NCBI RefSeq assembly: GCF_030529325.1
Contig: NZ_JAUMXC010000014.1
Location: 1 to 48,785 of the forward strand
Origin: Porphyromonas sp.
GTDB lineage: Bacteria; Bacteroidota; Bacteroidia; Bacteroidales; Porphyromonadaceae
Direction of reading: 5' to 3'
Length of the DNA stretch: 48,785 nt
Positions 27,705-37,006 of this stretch are shown here, piece by piece. Within the stretch, counting starts at the first letter, position 1. Every line of letters begins with the position of its first letter. The notes beneath the pieces were generated by a model, which ran no database searches, had not been told where the DNA came from, and saw nothing but the letters and a program-made list of their open reading frames with translations. The position numbers were made by a program, and so were the translations under genes.

Positions 27705-28793
27705 ATGGCAGACGGACTTGACATACTCAAACGGACGGAAGGTCTGAAGGAGAGATTTGCTGAGGTCATGACAATGATCTCGGATCCTGACGTCATATCT
27801 GATAGAGCAAGATTTGAAAAACTCAGTCGTGAATACAAAGATTTGGAAGGTATTGTGATCACGACGGACAGGTATAGAATACTCTTAGGCCAACTTCAAG
27901 AAAATAGAGAACTCTTGTCTTCGGAAAAAGACGAAGACATGGTAGCTTTTATCAAAGAAGAAATCGTGTCTATAGAGGATGAGATCCCTCGTATCGAAGA
28001 GGAAATAAAACTCTTACTTGTACCCAAAGATCCTGAGGATAGTAAGAATACGATCATCGAAATACGTGGTGGCACGGGTGGAGATGAAGCTGCTCTATTC
28101 GCCGGAGATCTGTATAAAATGTATGTGCGCTACTGTGAGTCTCGTGGATGGAAGTGCACTACGACATCTATGAGTGAGGGCACACTGGGTGGGTTTAAGG
28201 AGATCGTCTTCACTGTCGAGGGTGAAGGGGTTTATGGGACTCTTAAATATGAGTCAGGGGTACATCGTGTACAGCGTGTGCCACAGACTGAGACGCAGGG
28301 TCGTGTGCATACTTCTGCAGCCACAGTGGCAGTATTGCCTGAAGCGGACGAGTTTGAGGTTGACATCAAAGAGTCTGATATACGTATAGACCTTTTCTGT
28401 AGCTCCGGAGCCGGAGGACAGTCAGTGAATACGACTTATTCTGCGGTGCGACTGGTACACATCCCTACAGGTATCGTTGTGCAGAGCCAAGATGAACGCT
28501 CACAGCTGAAAAATAAAGCTAAGGCAATGACAGAGCTTCGGACTCGTATATACAACCTTGAGCATCAGAAGTACTTAGATGAGATTGCCTCTAAGCGTAA
28601 AACAATGGTATCTACAGGTGATAGATCAGCAAAGATCCGTACGTACAATTATCCTCAAGGGCGTGTGACCGATCATCGTATCAACCTCACGTTGTATCAA
28701 CTTAACGATATTATTGGTGGAAATATACAGCCTCTCATTGATGCCCTGACTGTGGCAGAAAATGCCGAACGCCTAAAATCCGCTGAGTTATAA
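27705..28793 (+). CDS. prfA: Peptide chain release factor 1
   Basis: RF1 reads UAG and UAA and releases the finished chain. The 362-aa protein has a coiled N-terminal domain, the codon-reading tripeptide in [12 protein letters not shown] (PQT at the PxT position), and the catalytic GGQ at residues 237-239 within [10 protein letters not shown]. Unlike prfB no frameshift is needed. It is packed between purM and cobU. Confidence 0.97.
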   Translation: MADGLDILKRTEGLKERFAEVMTMISDPDVISDRARFEKLSREYKDLEGIVITTDRYRILLGQLQENRELLSSEKDEDMVAFIKEEIVSIEDEIPRIEEEIKLLLVPKDPEDSKNTIIEIRGGTGGDEAALFAGDLYKMYVRYCESRGWKCTTTSMSEGTLGGFKEIVFTVEGEGVYGTLKYESGVHRVQRVPQTETQGRVHTSAATVAVLPEADEFEVDIKESDIRIDLFCSSGAGGQSVNTTYSAVRLVHIPTGIVVQSQDERSQLKNKAKAMTELRTRIYNLEHQKYLDEIASKRKTMVSTGDRSAKIRTYNYPQGRVTDHRINLTLYQLNDIIGGNIQPLIDALTVAENAERLKSAEL

Positions 28794-28817
28794 ACTCTCT
28801 CTTATCTTCTGACAGCT

Positions 28818-29330
28818 ATGCGTAAGATTATATTTGTAACGGGAGGACAGCGTTCGGGCAAGAGTGCTTTTGCTCAAAGTCTTGCAGAAAGCCTTTCGAG
28901 TTGCCCCACATATTTAGCTACTGCAAGGCACTGGGATGCAGACTTTGAGAAGCGCATCCAACTTCATCAGGAGGCGAGGGGCGATAGTTGGGAGACTCTT
29001 GAGGAAGAAAAACACCTCAGCAGGCATAATCTGTCCGATAAAGTAGTACTACTTGACTGCGTTACTCTTTGGTTGACAAATATATATCATGATAATGATT
29101 ATAAGATGCAGCCATCTTTGACAGAAGCCAAGGAGGAGTGGAACAAGTTTATCGCACAAGACTTCATCCTCATCGTGGTCAGCAACGAAATAGGTATGGG
29201 AATGCATGCGATGGATGAGTCCACCAGGCACTTTGCAGACATGCACGGATGGATCAATCAGCATATCGCCTCTTCTGCGGATGAGGTATATCTCACAGTC
29301 TCAGGAATCCCTGTCAAAATTAAGGGTTAA
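28818..29330 (+). CDS. cobU: Adenosylcobinamide kinase / adenosylcobinamide-phosphate guanylyltransferase
   Basis: CobU phosphorylates adenosylcobinamide and then adds GMP, giving the GDP-cobinamide acceptor for the lower ligand. The 170-aa protein opens with the P-loop GGQRSGKS at residues 9-16. A conserved His lies in TARHWDADFEKRI near residue 38, the region of the guanylylated His, and VLLDCVTLWLTN follows as the Walker B-like strand. First of seven consecutive cobalamin genes on the plus strand, 24 bases after prfA. No cobalamin riboswitch is visible before it. Confidence 0.95.
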   Translation: MRKIIFVTGGQRSGKSAFAQSLAESLSSCPTYLATARHWDADFEKRIQLHQEARGDSWETLEEEKHLSRHNLSDKVVLLDCVTLWLTNIYHDNDYKMQPSLTEAKEEWNKFIAQDFILIVVSNEIGMGMHAMDESTRHFADMHGWINQHIASSADEVYLTVSGIPVKIKG

Positions 29331-29351
29331 ACTCTCTAAAATATTTTTCTG

Positions 29352-30368
29352 ATGAAGACATTTGAAGAACAACTTTGGGAGAAAATAAATACTCGCACCA
29401 AGCCTCTTGGTTCTTTGGGTAAATTGGAGCAGATCGCATTCAAAATAGGAAAGATACAACAAAGTCTCTCTCCCGAGTTGCGACACCCCTCGATGCTCGT
29501 ATTTGCCGCAGATCATGGAATTGCTGATGAGGGCGTGAGTCCTTGTCCTAAAGAGATAACATGGCAGATGGTGCAAAACTTTGTCAACGGAGGTGCAGGT
29601 ATCAGCGTATTTTGTAAGCAACACAGCATACACCTCCGAGTTATCGATGGCGGAGTGGACTATGATTTCCCTAAGGAACTTAACGTAGAGAGTTGCAAAC
29701 TCGCAAGGGGTACTCGTAACATGAGGTACGAGCCTGCCATGACCATCGAGCTTTGTCAAACAGCCATGCAAAAGGGAGCTGAGTATGTGAGAGAAGAGTA
29801 TAACAAAGGCTGTAACGTAATAGGATTCGGGGAGATGGGGATCGGAAACACCTCTCCAGCCTCTCTCCTTCTGCACAAGTTCGTAGGGACACCTCTTGAA
29901 GTTGCTGTGGGAAGAGGTGCAGGACTTACCGATGAGGGGCTAAAACATAAGTACAATATCCTAAAAGAGGTTTCAGAAAAATATAACCCACAAACACCTC
30001 TTGAGACTCTTGCCACCTTCGGAGGTATTGAAATTGCCATGATTTGTGGTGCAGTGCTTGAGGCAAAGCGACTTAATATGTTGATCATAGCTGATGGATT
30101 TATCACATCATCGGGGTTCTTGGCTGCTTACGAAATGCAACCGGATATAATGGACAATGTTATCTTCAGCCATGCATCGAAAGAGCCTGGACACGCATCC
30201 ATGGTCGAACACATGAAGGGAGATCCCATCCTGCACTTAGACTTACGTTTAGGTGAAGGTACGGGGGTAGCTATTGCCTATCCTATCATACAATCTGCTT
30301 TGGTCTTTCTCAACGAAATGGCAAGTTTTGACGAGACCGGTGTCTTCGAGGTCGAAAAACATAGATGA
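29352..30368 (+). CDS. cobT: Nicotinate-nucleotide:dimethylbenzimidazole phosphoribosyltransferase
   Basis: CobT activates the lower base by moving phosphoribose from nicotinate mononucleotide to dimethylbenzimidazole or a related base, giving alpha-ribazole phosphate. The 338-aa protein is full length. It includes TKPLGSLGKLE near the start, VFAADHGIADEGVS, the glycine-rich GFGEMGIGNTSPAS, and the C-terminal RLGEGTGVA block, where Glu302 matches the catalytic base. It lies 21 bases after cobU. A 226-base gap with three hairpins separates it from cobS. Confidence 0.96.
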   Translation: MKTFEEQLWEKINTRTKPLGSLGKLEQIAFKIGKIQQSLSPELRHPSMLVFAADHGIADEGVSPCPKEITWQMVQNFVNGGAGISVFCKQHSIHLRVIDGGVDYDFPKELNVESCKLARGTRNMRYEPAMTIELCQTAMQKGAEYVREEYNKGCNVIGFGEMGIGNTSPASLLLHKFVGTPLEVAVGRGAGLTDEGLKHKYNILKEVSEKYNPQTPLETLATFGGIEIAMICGAVLEAKRLNMLIIADGFITSSGFLAAYEMQPDIMDNVIFSHASKEPGHASMVEHMKGDPILHLDLRLGEGTGVAIAYPIIQSALVFLNEMASFDETGVFEVEKHR

Positions 30369-30468
30369 GGACCTCAGAAGCAGGAGAAATAGAAAAAGTC
30401 ATTCACTCTTAATCCCCCCTAAAAAACATAAGAAATTAGAATAAGGCTATCGGCTTTGTTTGACGACA

Positions 30469-30532
30469 GACAGAATCCATTCTGTCACGGAACGGAAAAT
30501 ATTCCGTCAAGGCACGGACGGTCGTCCGTGCC
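30469..30532. repeat. Three consecutive hairpins between cobT and cobS
   Basis: Three perfect inverted repeats stand almost back to back: GACAGAAT/ATTCTGTC at 30469-30486, ACGGAA/TTCCGT at 30492-30507, and GGCACGGAC/GTCCGTGCC at 30511-30532. Loops are two to four bases, too tight in the first case to fold fully. No T run follows, so a simple terminator is unlikely on either strand. The array may be a repeat unit, an RNA-processing site or a regulator of the downstream cob genes. No B12-box sequence is recognisable. Confidence 0.6.
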
Positions 30533-30594
30533 TCAACAGAAACCGAAAGCTTGCCCTTCTGTCAGTCAGCCCCTAATAAACACGTCCAACAACG

Positions 30595-31389
30595 ATGCGT
30601 AAGACTCCAAAGTTTCTGCTATCAGTTCGAAACCAATTGAATTTACTTCGGCATGCCTTCCTCTTTTACAGCAGGATTCCGATAGGAAAGATCGACTACT
30701 CTGATCAGAATTTGATCAAAGCCTTTCGTTACTTTCCTTTGGTGGGGATTGTTGTTGGCGGGATATCAGCCTTAGTATACACATTGTCTGATCTCATCTT
30801 ACCTCAGTACATCAGTGTGCTGTTGGGCATCATAGCCGGGGTAATTATGACAGGAGCCCTTCATGAAGACGGTTTCTCGGACTTCTTTGATGCCTTTGGG
30901 GGTAGTCATGACAAAGAAAAGGCTTTGGAAATAATGAAAGATAGCCATATCGGAGCTTATGGAGTCTTGTCTCTGATCTTTCTACTTCTGACCAAATACA
31001 CCTTACTTTTATCACTTTCAGGGCAGTATATTCCTTGGATATTCATTGCCTCAGGTGCTTCTGCTCGTCTCATGCCGATCATTACCTCCAAGATATCGAC
31101 ATACGCAAGAAACGAGAATCAAAAAAGCAAATCTCTACACCTTCGCATCAGGATAGACAACGTCACGACAACTATTGCAACACTTTTTGCCGGTCTCCCA
31201 CTACTGCTCCTACCATGGGAAGTCTCAGCGATAGTCATACCTGTATATGTACTCATACTTTTTGTCATGAAATGGTATACAGAAAGACGCATCGGAGGGT
31301 ACACCGGCGACACATTAGGAGCACTTGAGCAGTTTTGCGAAGTTGCATTTTACCTCTCTGCCAGTGTCATGCTATCTATATATCCTTAA
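30595..31389 (+). CDS. cobS: Adenosylcobinamide-GDP ribazoletransferase (cobalamin synthase)
   Basis: CobS joins adenosylcobinamide-GDP to alpha-ribazole (phosphate) in the membrane, completing the coenzyme. The 264-aa protein has several membrane segments. The signature is ALHEDGFSDFFDAFGG near residue 85-100, with acidic residues thought to bind Mg, followed by KALEIMKDSHIGAYG. It also has the family's YTGDTLGALEQ block near the end. The start at ATG 30595 follows the hairpin array. cobC starts five bases after its stop. Confidence 0.95.
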   Translation: MRKTPKFLLSVRNQLNLLRHAFLFYSRIPIGKIDYSDQNLIKAFRYFPLVGIVVGGISALVYTLSDLILPQYISVLLGIIAGVIMTGALHEDGFSDFFDAFGGSHDKEKALEIMKDSHIGAYGVLSLIFLLLTKYTLLLSLSGQYIPWIFIASGASARLMPIITSKISTYARNENQKSKSLHLRIRIDNVTTTIATLFAGLPLLLLPWEVSAIVIPVYVLILFVMKWYTERRIGGYTGDTLGALEQFCEVAFYLSASVMLSIYP

Positions 31390-31393
31390 GATT

Positions 31394-31945
31394 ATGACTC
31401 TCTCTCTTCTGCGTCATACACAAGTCTCTTTGCCTCCCGGCATTTGCTACGGACAAATGGATGTAGCTCTTAGCTCATCTTATGCAGAAGAATGGGAGAA
31501 AATATCGTCATCGCTCGGAGGAAAAACATTTGGGGCCGTATTCTCTAGTCCTCTGTCTCGGTGTAAACTCCTTGCCAACTACTTGAGTCCTACAGCCATA
31601 GAAGATCCAAGACTTATGGAGCTAAACTTCGGAGTCTGGGAGGGCTGGCAATGGGACGACATATATAGCACAAGAGAGGGCAAAGAGTGGTTCGACGACT
31701 ATGTCAATACTCCAACACCTAACGGAGAGTCCTACTTCGCCTTGATACAAAGAGTCCATCACTTCATCTGTGATTTGCATCAAAAAGGAGGTGAAGAGAT
31801 CCTCATCGTCACCCATGCAGGGGTCATCCGAGCGTTCATGCACCTATTGGATGGCATCAGTGTGGACGAAGCCTTCCAAACGCCCATAGACTATGGGGCT
31901 CTCATAACTTATCCCCATATAAACCTCTCCTCTTTCATCAAATAG
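31394..31945 (+). CDS. cobC: Alpha-ribazole phosphatase (histidine phosphatase family)
   Basis: A 183-aa histidine phosphatase superfamily member. The N-terminal catalytic motif reads LLRHTQ (Arg7, His8), with CYGQMDVAL close behind as in CobC proteins. FSSPLSRCKLLA, the LNFGVWEGWQW block with the acid Glu, and VTHAGVIRA with the second His follow. The context makes alpha-ribazole 5'-phosphate (or cobalamin 5'-phosphate) the likely substrate. ATG 31394 fits the fold; the same frame extends upstream inside cobS to 31325 but that extension is not conserved-looking. cobQ starts four bases after the stop. Confidence 0.9.
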   Translation: MTLSLLRHTQVSLPPGICYGQMDVALSSSYAEEWEKISSSLGGKTFGAVFSSPLSRCKLLANYLSPTAIEDPRLMELNFGVWEGWQWDDIYSTREGKEWFDDYVNTPTPNGESYFALIQRVHHFICDLHQKGGEEILIVTHAGVIRAFMHLLDGISVDEAFQTPIDYGALITYPHINLSSFIK

Positions 31946-31949
31946 ATAA

Positions 31950-33416
31950 ATGAAAAAACTCCGTCCCATAATGTTCGTTGGCACAGGCTCCGACGTCGGA
32001 AAGTCTGTCATCAATACCGGTTTCTGTCGTATGTTCGTTCAGGATGGATATCGTCCTGCACCCTTCAAGGCACAAAATATGTCGCTCAACAGCTACGCAA
32101 CCATAGACAACCTTGAAATAGGACGTGCCCAAGCGGTTCAAGCCGAAGCCTGCAAGATACCTTGTTGTGTGGAGATGAACCCCGTGCTGCTCAAGCCTAC
32201 CAATAATCTCACCTCACAAGTTGTACTCAATGGGAAACCATCAGGCAATAAGTCGGCATCTGAATACTTCAACGAGACCGACAGAGATGCACTGTTTGAG
32301 GAGGTCATAAAGTCATACAACAAACTTAGTGAGAATTACAATCCTATAGTTATAGAAGGAGCGGGCAGTATTTCGGAGATCAACCTTTGGAAGAAGGATA
32401 TCGTAAATATGAGGGTTGCACTAAGGACCGGAGCTGCAACTTATCTTGTCGCAGACATCGACAGGGGAGGTGTATTTGCGAGTGTATATGGAACGATAGC
32501 CTTACTCCCAAAGGAGCAAAAAGAAGCCATCAAGGGAATAATCATCAACAAGTTTAGAGGGGACTTGCGCCTCTTTGACGAAGGACGTAAAATCATCGAA
32601 GAGCTTACGGGCATACCCGTCGTAGGAGTAGTCCCCTACGCCAAGGACATATTCATCGAGCAAGAGGATGGTGTCGCGATAGACCACAGTAGCAGGGCTC
32701 CCATTGAGGGGAAGATAAATATCGGTGTGGTACTGCTCAAGTATATGTCCAACTTCACGGACTTCAATATGCTTCAGCACACCCCTGGTGTACACCTATA
32801 TTATAGTGATGATCCGGAAAATCTTCTGTGTGCTGATATTATCATCATTCCTGGATCAAAGAATACTATTTCCGATCTTAAAATACTAAAACAGAAAGGT
32901 ATAGATAGGGTTATCAAGGAACATATATCTAAAAATAAAAGCTTGTACGGTATCTGTGGAGGTTACCAAATGATGGGCAAAAAAATTCTTGATCCTTATG
33001 GAATTGAGGGTGATATTCCTGAGATAGAAGGTCTTAATATAACCCCAACGGTCACAACTCTTGAAAAAGGTAAGCAGACCAGCCAATGCAGGTTTACATT
33101 TATAAAGAAAGACGTGTCTGGCGAAGGGTATGAGATACATGCCGGGAAAACCGCGACAACCCAGCCAAGTCCCCTATGTATTCTCAGCAATGGCTACGAA
33201 GATGGATACTACCTGAATGACAAAGTCTGGGGAACCTATGTTCATGGTATTTTTGATAACGCTTCTGTGATCACATTTGTCATCAAACAAATTGACCAGA
33301 CATTTTCCTCAACGATAGACTATAAGTCTAAAAAAGAGGAGGGCTACGATCAGTTGGCTCAACTCATTCGAGATCATATTGATGTGGATTATGTATACAA
33401 AACTCTTGAGTTATGA
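31950..33416 (+). CDS. cobQ: Cobyric acid synthase (glutamine-hydrolysing)
   Basis: CobQ (CbiP) amidates side chains b, d, e and g of adenosylcobyrinic a,c-diamide using glutamine and ATP. The 488-aa protein starts with a dethiobiotin-synthetase-like ATPase domain (FVGTGSDVGKSV, residues 5-16; IEGAGSISEINL). It ends with a triad-type glutamine amidotransferase domain: Cys336 in YGICGGYQM and His432 in YVHGIFDN. It is packed between cobC (4 bases) and cobD (4-base overlap). Codon choice changes inside the gene near 32,800: GAC and ATC dominate before, GAT and ATT after. Confidence 0.96.
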   Translation: MKKLRPIMFVGTGSDVGKSVINTGFCRMFVQDGYRPAPFKAQNMSLNSYATIDNLEIGRAQAVQAEACKIPCCVEMNPVLLKPTNNLTSQVVLNGKPSGNKSASEYFNETDRDALFEEVIKSYNKLSENYNPIVIEGAGSISEINLWKKDIVNMRVALRTGAATYLVADIDRGGVFASVYGTIALLPKEQKEAIKGIIINKFRGDLRLFDEGRKIIEELTGIPVVGVVPYAKDIFIEQEDGVAIDHSSRAPIEGKINIGVVLLKYMSNFTDFNMLQHTPGVHLYYSDDPENLLCADIIIIPGSKNTISDLKILKQKGIDRVIKEHISKNKSLYGICGGYQMMGKKILDPYGIEGDIPEIEGLNITPTVTTLEKGKQTSQCRFTFIKKDVSGEGYEIHAGKTATTQPSPLCILSNGYEDGYYLNDKVWGTYVHGIFDNASVITFVIKQIDQTFSSTIDYKSKKEEGYDQLAQLIRDHIDVDYVYKTLEL

Positions 33417-34441
33417 TACATGGGCATGGAGATGATGCATATAAGTATTTGAATAAAATCATAGGCGATTTTAGTTCGAACGTACCTTATTGCCATCACG
33501 GAGATCAAGTAGCCGAACATATCAAAGATAATCTACGGTGTATACATAATTACCCTGATCCATCTGCCAGCAAGCTGACAGCTTTACTAAAAGACCATCA
33601 TCAGCTGACATCGGCGAATGACCTTTTGGTTACAAACGGATCGGCAGAGAGTTTTTATCTACTTGGACATCTCTTTGAGTCTCAAAGATCTATTGTGACC
33701 TATCCGTCTTTTGCAGAGTATGAAGATGCTTGCACCTTGTATAAGCACAAGATAGAGTTTGTTCCGATAGAAGCATTGGCAACAACTAAGATACATCAAT
33801 CCAAAACCATTTGGTTTGCTTTGCCCAATAACCCGGACGGTTTTATCATTCCTATTGATGCTGTCGAAGAGCTCTGTAGGAAGAATCCGGATACCTATAT
33901 CATCGTTGACAGTGCTTATAGCGAACTGTGCCCTGGTATCTCTCCTATAGTCAAACTTCATGATCAATATCCCAATCTGATCACTATCCACTCGCTGACC
34001 AAGACTTTTGCAATACCCGGTCTCAGGCTGGGTTATGTGATAGCATCGGCCAAGATTATTTCCCAATTAAAGCATTTTCGCCTGCCTTGGAGTGTAAATA
34101 GTGTTGCGCTGATTGCAGGAGAGTTTATAGTGAAAAATTATGATGCTCTACAGCCGGACGCTGAGGCCTTGTGCAAAGAGTCCCGACAGTTCCAAAAAAA
34201 ACTAAGTCAGATCGATGGGATTGAAGTAGTCCCTTCTCAGTGCAGTTTTTTTCTCTGTCGATTGAAAAAAGGCACAAGTGCCGAACTAAAAGAATATTTG
34301 GTGGCACAACATGGGCTATTGATCCGAAATGCTGATAATTTCAGGGGATTAACCAATCAGCATTTTAGGATATCAACACAAGGCGAAGAAAGAAATGATC
34401 TTCTTTGCCAAGCAATATCAATGTATATCCAGTCACTGTAA
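33413..34441 (+). CDS. cobD: L-threonine-O-3-phosphate decarboxylase-like aminotransferase
   Basis: A 342-aa fold-type I PLP enzyme. The Schiff-base lysine is Lys197 in HSLTKTFAIPGLRLGY. LLVTNGSAESFYLLG, WFALPNNPDG and VDSAYSEL are further family blocks. The family also contains histidinol-phosphate aminotransferase, but its position inside the cobalamin cluster, overlapping cobQ by four bases and one base before cbiB, supports CobD. CobD makes aminopropanol phosphate, the substrate for the CbiB reaction. Confidence 0.88.
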   Translation: MIHGHGDDAYKYLNKIIGDFSSNVPYCHHGDQVAEHIKDNLRCIHNYPDPSASKLTALLKDHHQLTSANDLLVTNGSAESFYLLGHLFESQRSIVTYPSFAEYEDACTLYKHKIEFVPIEALATTKIHQSKTIWFALPNNPDGFIIPIDAVEELCRKNPDTYIIVDSAYSELCPGISPIVKLHDQYPNLITIHSLTKTFAIPGLRLGYVIASAKIISQLKHFRLPWSVNSVALIAGEFIVKNYDALQPDAEALCKESRQFQKKLSQIDGIEVVPSQCSFFLCRLKKGTSAELKEYLVAQHGLLIRNADNFRGLTNQHFRISTQGEERNDLLCQAISMYIQSL

Positions 34442-34442
34442 C

Positions 34443-35387
34443 ATGCAATTCAACCCGGACTTATTGATCCCCATGTTTATCGGGATTACATTGGACAGTA
34501 TTATTGGGGATCCTTATCGGATGCCTCATCCTATAAGGTTGTTTGGTAAGGTGATTTCATGGTGCGATAGGAGATTCAATTATGGGATGCATCGAAAAGT
34601 CAAAGGAACGATAGTTGCCTTAAGTCTTGTAGCCTTGACATTTATGATTTTTTATCTGATCAGTTTCTCACTCCGTGATAACGACATCTTACGATGGTGT
34701 ATTGAATCGATTTTTTTCTTTTTCGGGGTATGTAATCATAGCCTTATTAAGGAGGCATGGAAAGTAGAGAGAGAAGTAAACAAAGGAGACCTGGCAATTG
34801 CTCGCAGGCAAGTCGGATATATAGTAGGTCGAGATACATCTAACCTCTCTTTTCATCAGATAAGGACAGCGACCCTTGAGACTCTTGCGGAAAATCTTAG
34901 TGATGGAGTCATAGCTCCTCTTTTCTTTTATGCTATTGGAGGCATTCCATTGATGATGGCTTACAAGATGATCAATACTCTTGACTCCATGATCGGGTAT
35001 AAAAATGATAAATATGGAGATTTCGGGTGGTTTGCTGCGAGGATATTGGATGACGGTGCAAATTATATTCCGGCACGTCTGACAGCATTTATTATGGTTT
35101 TATTACCACCGAGTCTAAGAGGGTTCAAGTCAATGCAAAAATATGCCCGCCATCATTCAAGCCCCAATTCCGGGTATCCTGAATCCGCCCTTGCAGGGAT
35201 ATTGGACTGCCAATTTGGAGGCCCCAACATTTACCATGGAAAATTGGTAAACAAGCCATACATCGGAGACAATCCGAGGGAGGTCACCCACTCAGATATC
35301 ATCAAAGCTTGTATAATAAACGCCAAAACAACAGCCATAATGGTATTTCTTATTGCTTTGATAAGTACGTTTATCTCTTGTTTCTAA
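34443..35387 (+). CDS. cbiB: Adenosylcobinamide-phosphate synthase
   Basis: CbiB attaches the aminopropanol (phosphate) arm to cobyric acid, an integral-membrane step. The protein of about 314 aa shows the family start TLDSIIGDPYRMPHPIRLFG, membrane segments, and VGRDTSNLSFHQIRTATLE with ETLAENLSDGVIAPLF. The C-terminal part holds AGILDCQFGG. ATG 34443 follows the cobD stop by one base; an in-frame ATG at 34395 would overlap cobD by 47 bases and adds residues not typical of the family. This is the last cobalamin gene of the run. Confidence 0.93.
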   Translation: MQFNPDLLIPMFIGITLDSIIGDPYRMPHPIRLFGKVISWCDRRFNYGMHRKVKGTIVALSLVALTFMIFYLISFSLRDNDILRWCIESIFFFFGVCNHSLIKEAWKVEREVNKGDLAIARRQVGYIVGRDTSNLSFHQIRTATLETLAENLSDGVIAPLFFYAIGGIPLMMAYKMINTLDSMIGYKNDKYGDFGWFAARILDDGANYIPARLTAFIMVLLPPSLRGFKSMQKYARHHSSPNSGYPESALAGILDCQFGGPNIYHGKLVNKPYIGDNPREVTHSDIIKACIINAKTTAIMVFLIALISTFISCF

Positions 35388-35441
35388 CACCGGAAAAGGT
35401 TTTAGGGATAAGTATTGATAGGATATAACTATTCAATAAAG

Positions 35442-35478
35442 AATCAGGACCTTTAAAAAGTCCTGATTTTATTTTTTT
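35442..35478. terminator. Bidirectional terminator between cbiB and recQ
   Basis: AATCAGGAC (35442-35450) and GTCCTGATT (35460-35468) form a perfect nine-base stem, flanked by AATAAAG on the left and a long T tract on the right. It serves the converging cbiB and recQ; the recQ stop codon overlaps its edge. Confidence 0.85.
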
Positions 35479-36998
35479 AACATGAGAGGTATCAATCTGA
35501 ATGGTCTTTTTCCCCTTAGAACTTCATGTCCGATGAGGGTCACTTTAAGCGCATAGTTATTCACGTAATCAATTTTAAGGAGACCATTTTGAATCATCTG
35601 ATATATGTATTCCCTCCAGTGTACAGTCGACAAATCTTGTCCCACTCCATAAGTAGGGAGATGATGATATTTGTTTGCAAGGACTTCATATTTTTTTGAT
35701 CCCCTCAAGATATCTATTGTCATACTGAGATTGACGCGCTCGCCAGTACGTATTATTGCACTCATAGCCTTTTGGGCTATAGTGACCCCATCTATCGATT
35801 GAGGTGCAGGATTGAGGCAGACATCACAGTTGTTACAATTATCCTTGCGAGGGTAACCGAAATATCCCAAAAGTATTTTTCGACGACATATATTTGCCTC
35901 ACAATACCTCTTCATGTACTCCATTTTTTGTCGGACAAGATCATGCTGTCCACTCTCACTGATCAGTTTCTCAACGACAAAAATATCTGTATAAGAGTAG
36001 AATAATAAAGTATCGGCAGGCTGACCGTCACGTCCGGCGCGTCCAATCTCTTGATAATATCCCTCCACATTTTTCGGCATATTGTAGTGGATTACCCAAC
36101 GTATGTCAGCTTTATCTATCCCCATTCCAAATGCTACTGTTGCACAGACAGCCTCCACTTGGCCTGAGACGAAGGTCCTATGTACTATTTCCCTATCTTT
36201 GACAGACATTGTGGCATGATACGGCAGAGCTTTGATCCCCATGGCATTAAGCTCTTTTGACAGGGTCTCTGTCTCACTTCGTTTGTTGCAATAGATAATT
36301 CCGCATGAGTTGTCATGGTCATTGATAAATTGCTTTATAGCGATCAGCTTATCTGCCTTTTTATACCCTCTTCGTACTTCTAAGTAAAGATTAGGCCTAT
36401 CAAAATCTCCAACGATTATCTTGGGTGTATGAAGTTCCAACTTTGAGACGATATCTTGTCGAGTTGCCTCATCTGCGGTTGCAGTGAGAGCAATGATGGG
36501 GAGGTCAGGGTAATATCGTTTGATAATCCCAAGTTGAGAATATTCGGGTCTGAAGTCGTGCCCCCATTGAGATATACAGTGTGCCTCATCGATAGCAACT
36601 AAAGATATAGGAGCACGCTGAAGCATATCAAATACAGAAGGAGAAAGTAACGTCTCCGGAGCCACATACAACAACTTAAGATGGCCCATAAGCAAGCGAT
36701 TCACTACTTCCTCCCGTCTTTTGCTTGTCAGAGTACTGTTGAGTGTTGCAGATGGAATACCTCTGTCTTCCAGAGCAATGATCTGATCTTTCATCAAAGC
36801 AATAAGGGGAGATACGACCAATGTACAGCCTTTCATTAACAATGCCGGCAATTGATAGCAAAGAGACTTTCCTGCCCCCGTAGGTAGCACTGCCAGTTGG
36901 TCATGACCTGCCAGTACTGTTCGGATGATCTCTTCCTGTAGAGGTCTAAACTCTTTGTGCCCGAAGTACTGAAATAATGCTGATTTCAGATCTGTCAT
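35469..36998 (-). CDS. recQ: ATP-dependent DNA helicase RecQ, short form
   Basis: A superfamily 2 helicase that unwinds DNA 3' to 5' in repair and recombination. Walker A is TGAGKS with Lys44, the DEAH box is Asp137-His140 in VAIDEAHCISQWGHDFRPEY, and motif VI is QEIGRAGRDGQP. The RecQ zinc site appears as four Cys in YCEANICRRK and NCNNCDVC, followed by an RQC winged helix. At 509 aa it lacks the C-terminal HRDC domain of the roughly 600-730 aa enzymes. It is the last gene of a minus-strand run after tsaD and pncC, eight bases after pncC. Confidence 0.94.
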   Translation of the reverse strand: MTDLKSALFQYFGHKEFRPLQEEIIRTVLAGHDQLAVLPTGAGKSLCYQLPALLMKGCTLVVSPLIALMKDQIIALEDRGIPSATLNSTLTSKRREEVVNRLLMGHLKLLYVAPETLLSPSVFDMLQRAPISLVAIDEAHCISQWGHDFRPEYSQLGIIKRYYPDLPIIALTATADEATRQDIVSKLELHTPKIIVGDFDRPNLYLEVRRGYKKADKLIAIKQFINDHDNSCGIIYCNKRSETETLSKELNAMGIKALPYHATMSVKDREIVHRTFVSGQVEAVCATVAFGMGIDKADIRWVIHYNMPKNVEGYYQEIGRAGRDGQPADTLLFYSYTDIFVVEKLISESGQHDLVRQKMEYMKRYCEANICRRKILLGYFGYPRKDNCNNCDVCLNPAPQSIDGVTIAQKAMSAIIRTGERVNLSMTIDILRGSKKYEVLANKYHHLPTYGVGQDLSTVHWREYIYQMIQNGLLKIDYVNNYALKVTLIGHEVLRGKRPFRLIPLMLKK

Positions 36999-37006
36999 GA
37001 TTGTGG

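Noticed and set aside
30369-30594. Possible cobalamin riboswitch between cobT and cobS
   Set aside because: I could not find a B12 box or the expected junction layout; the gap is explained by three simple hairpins.
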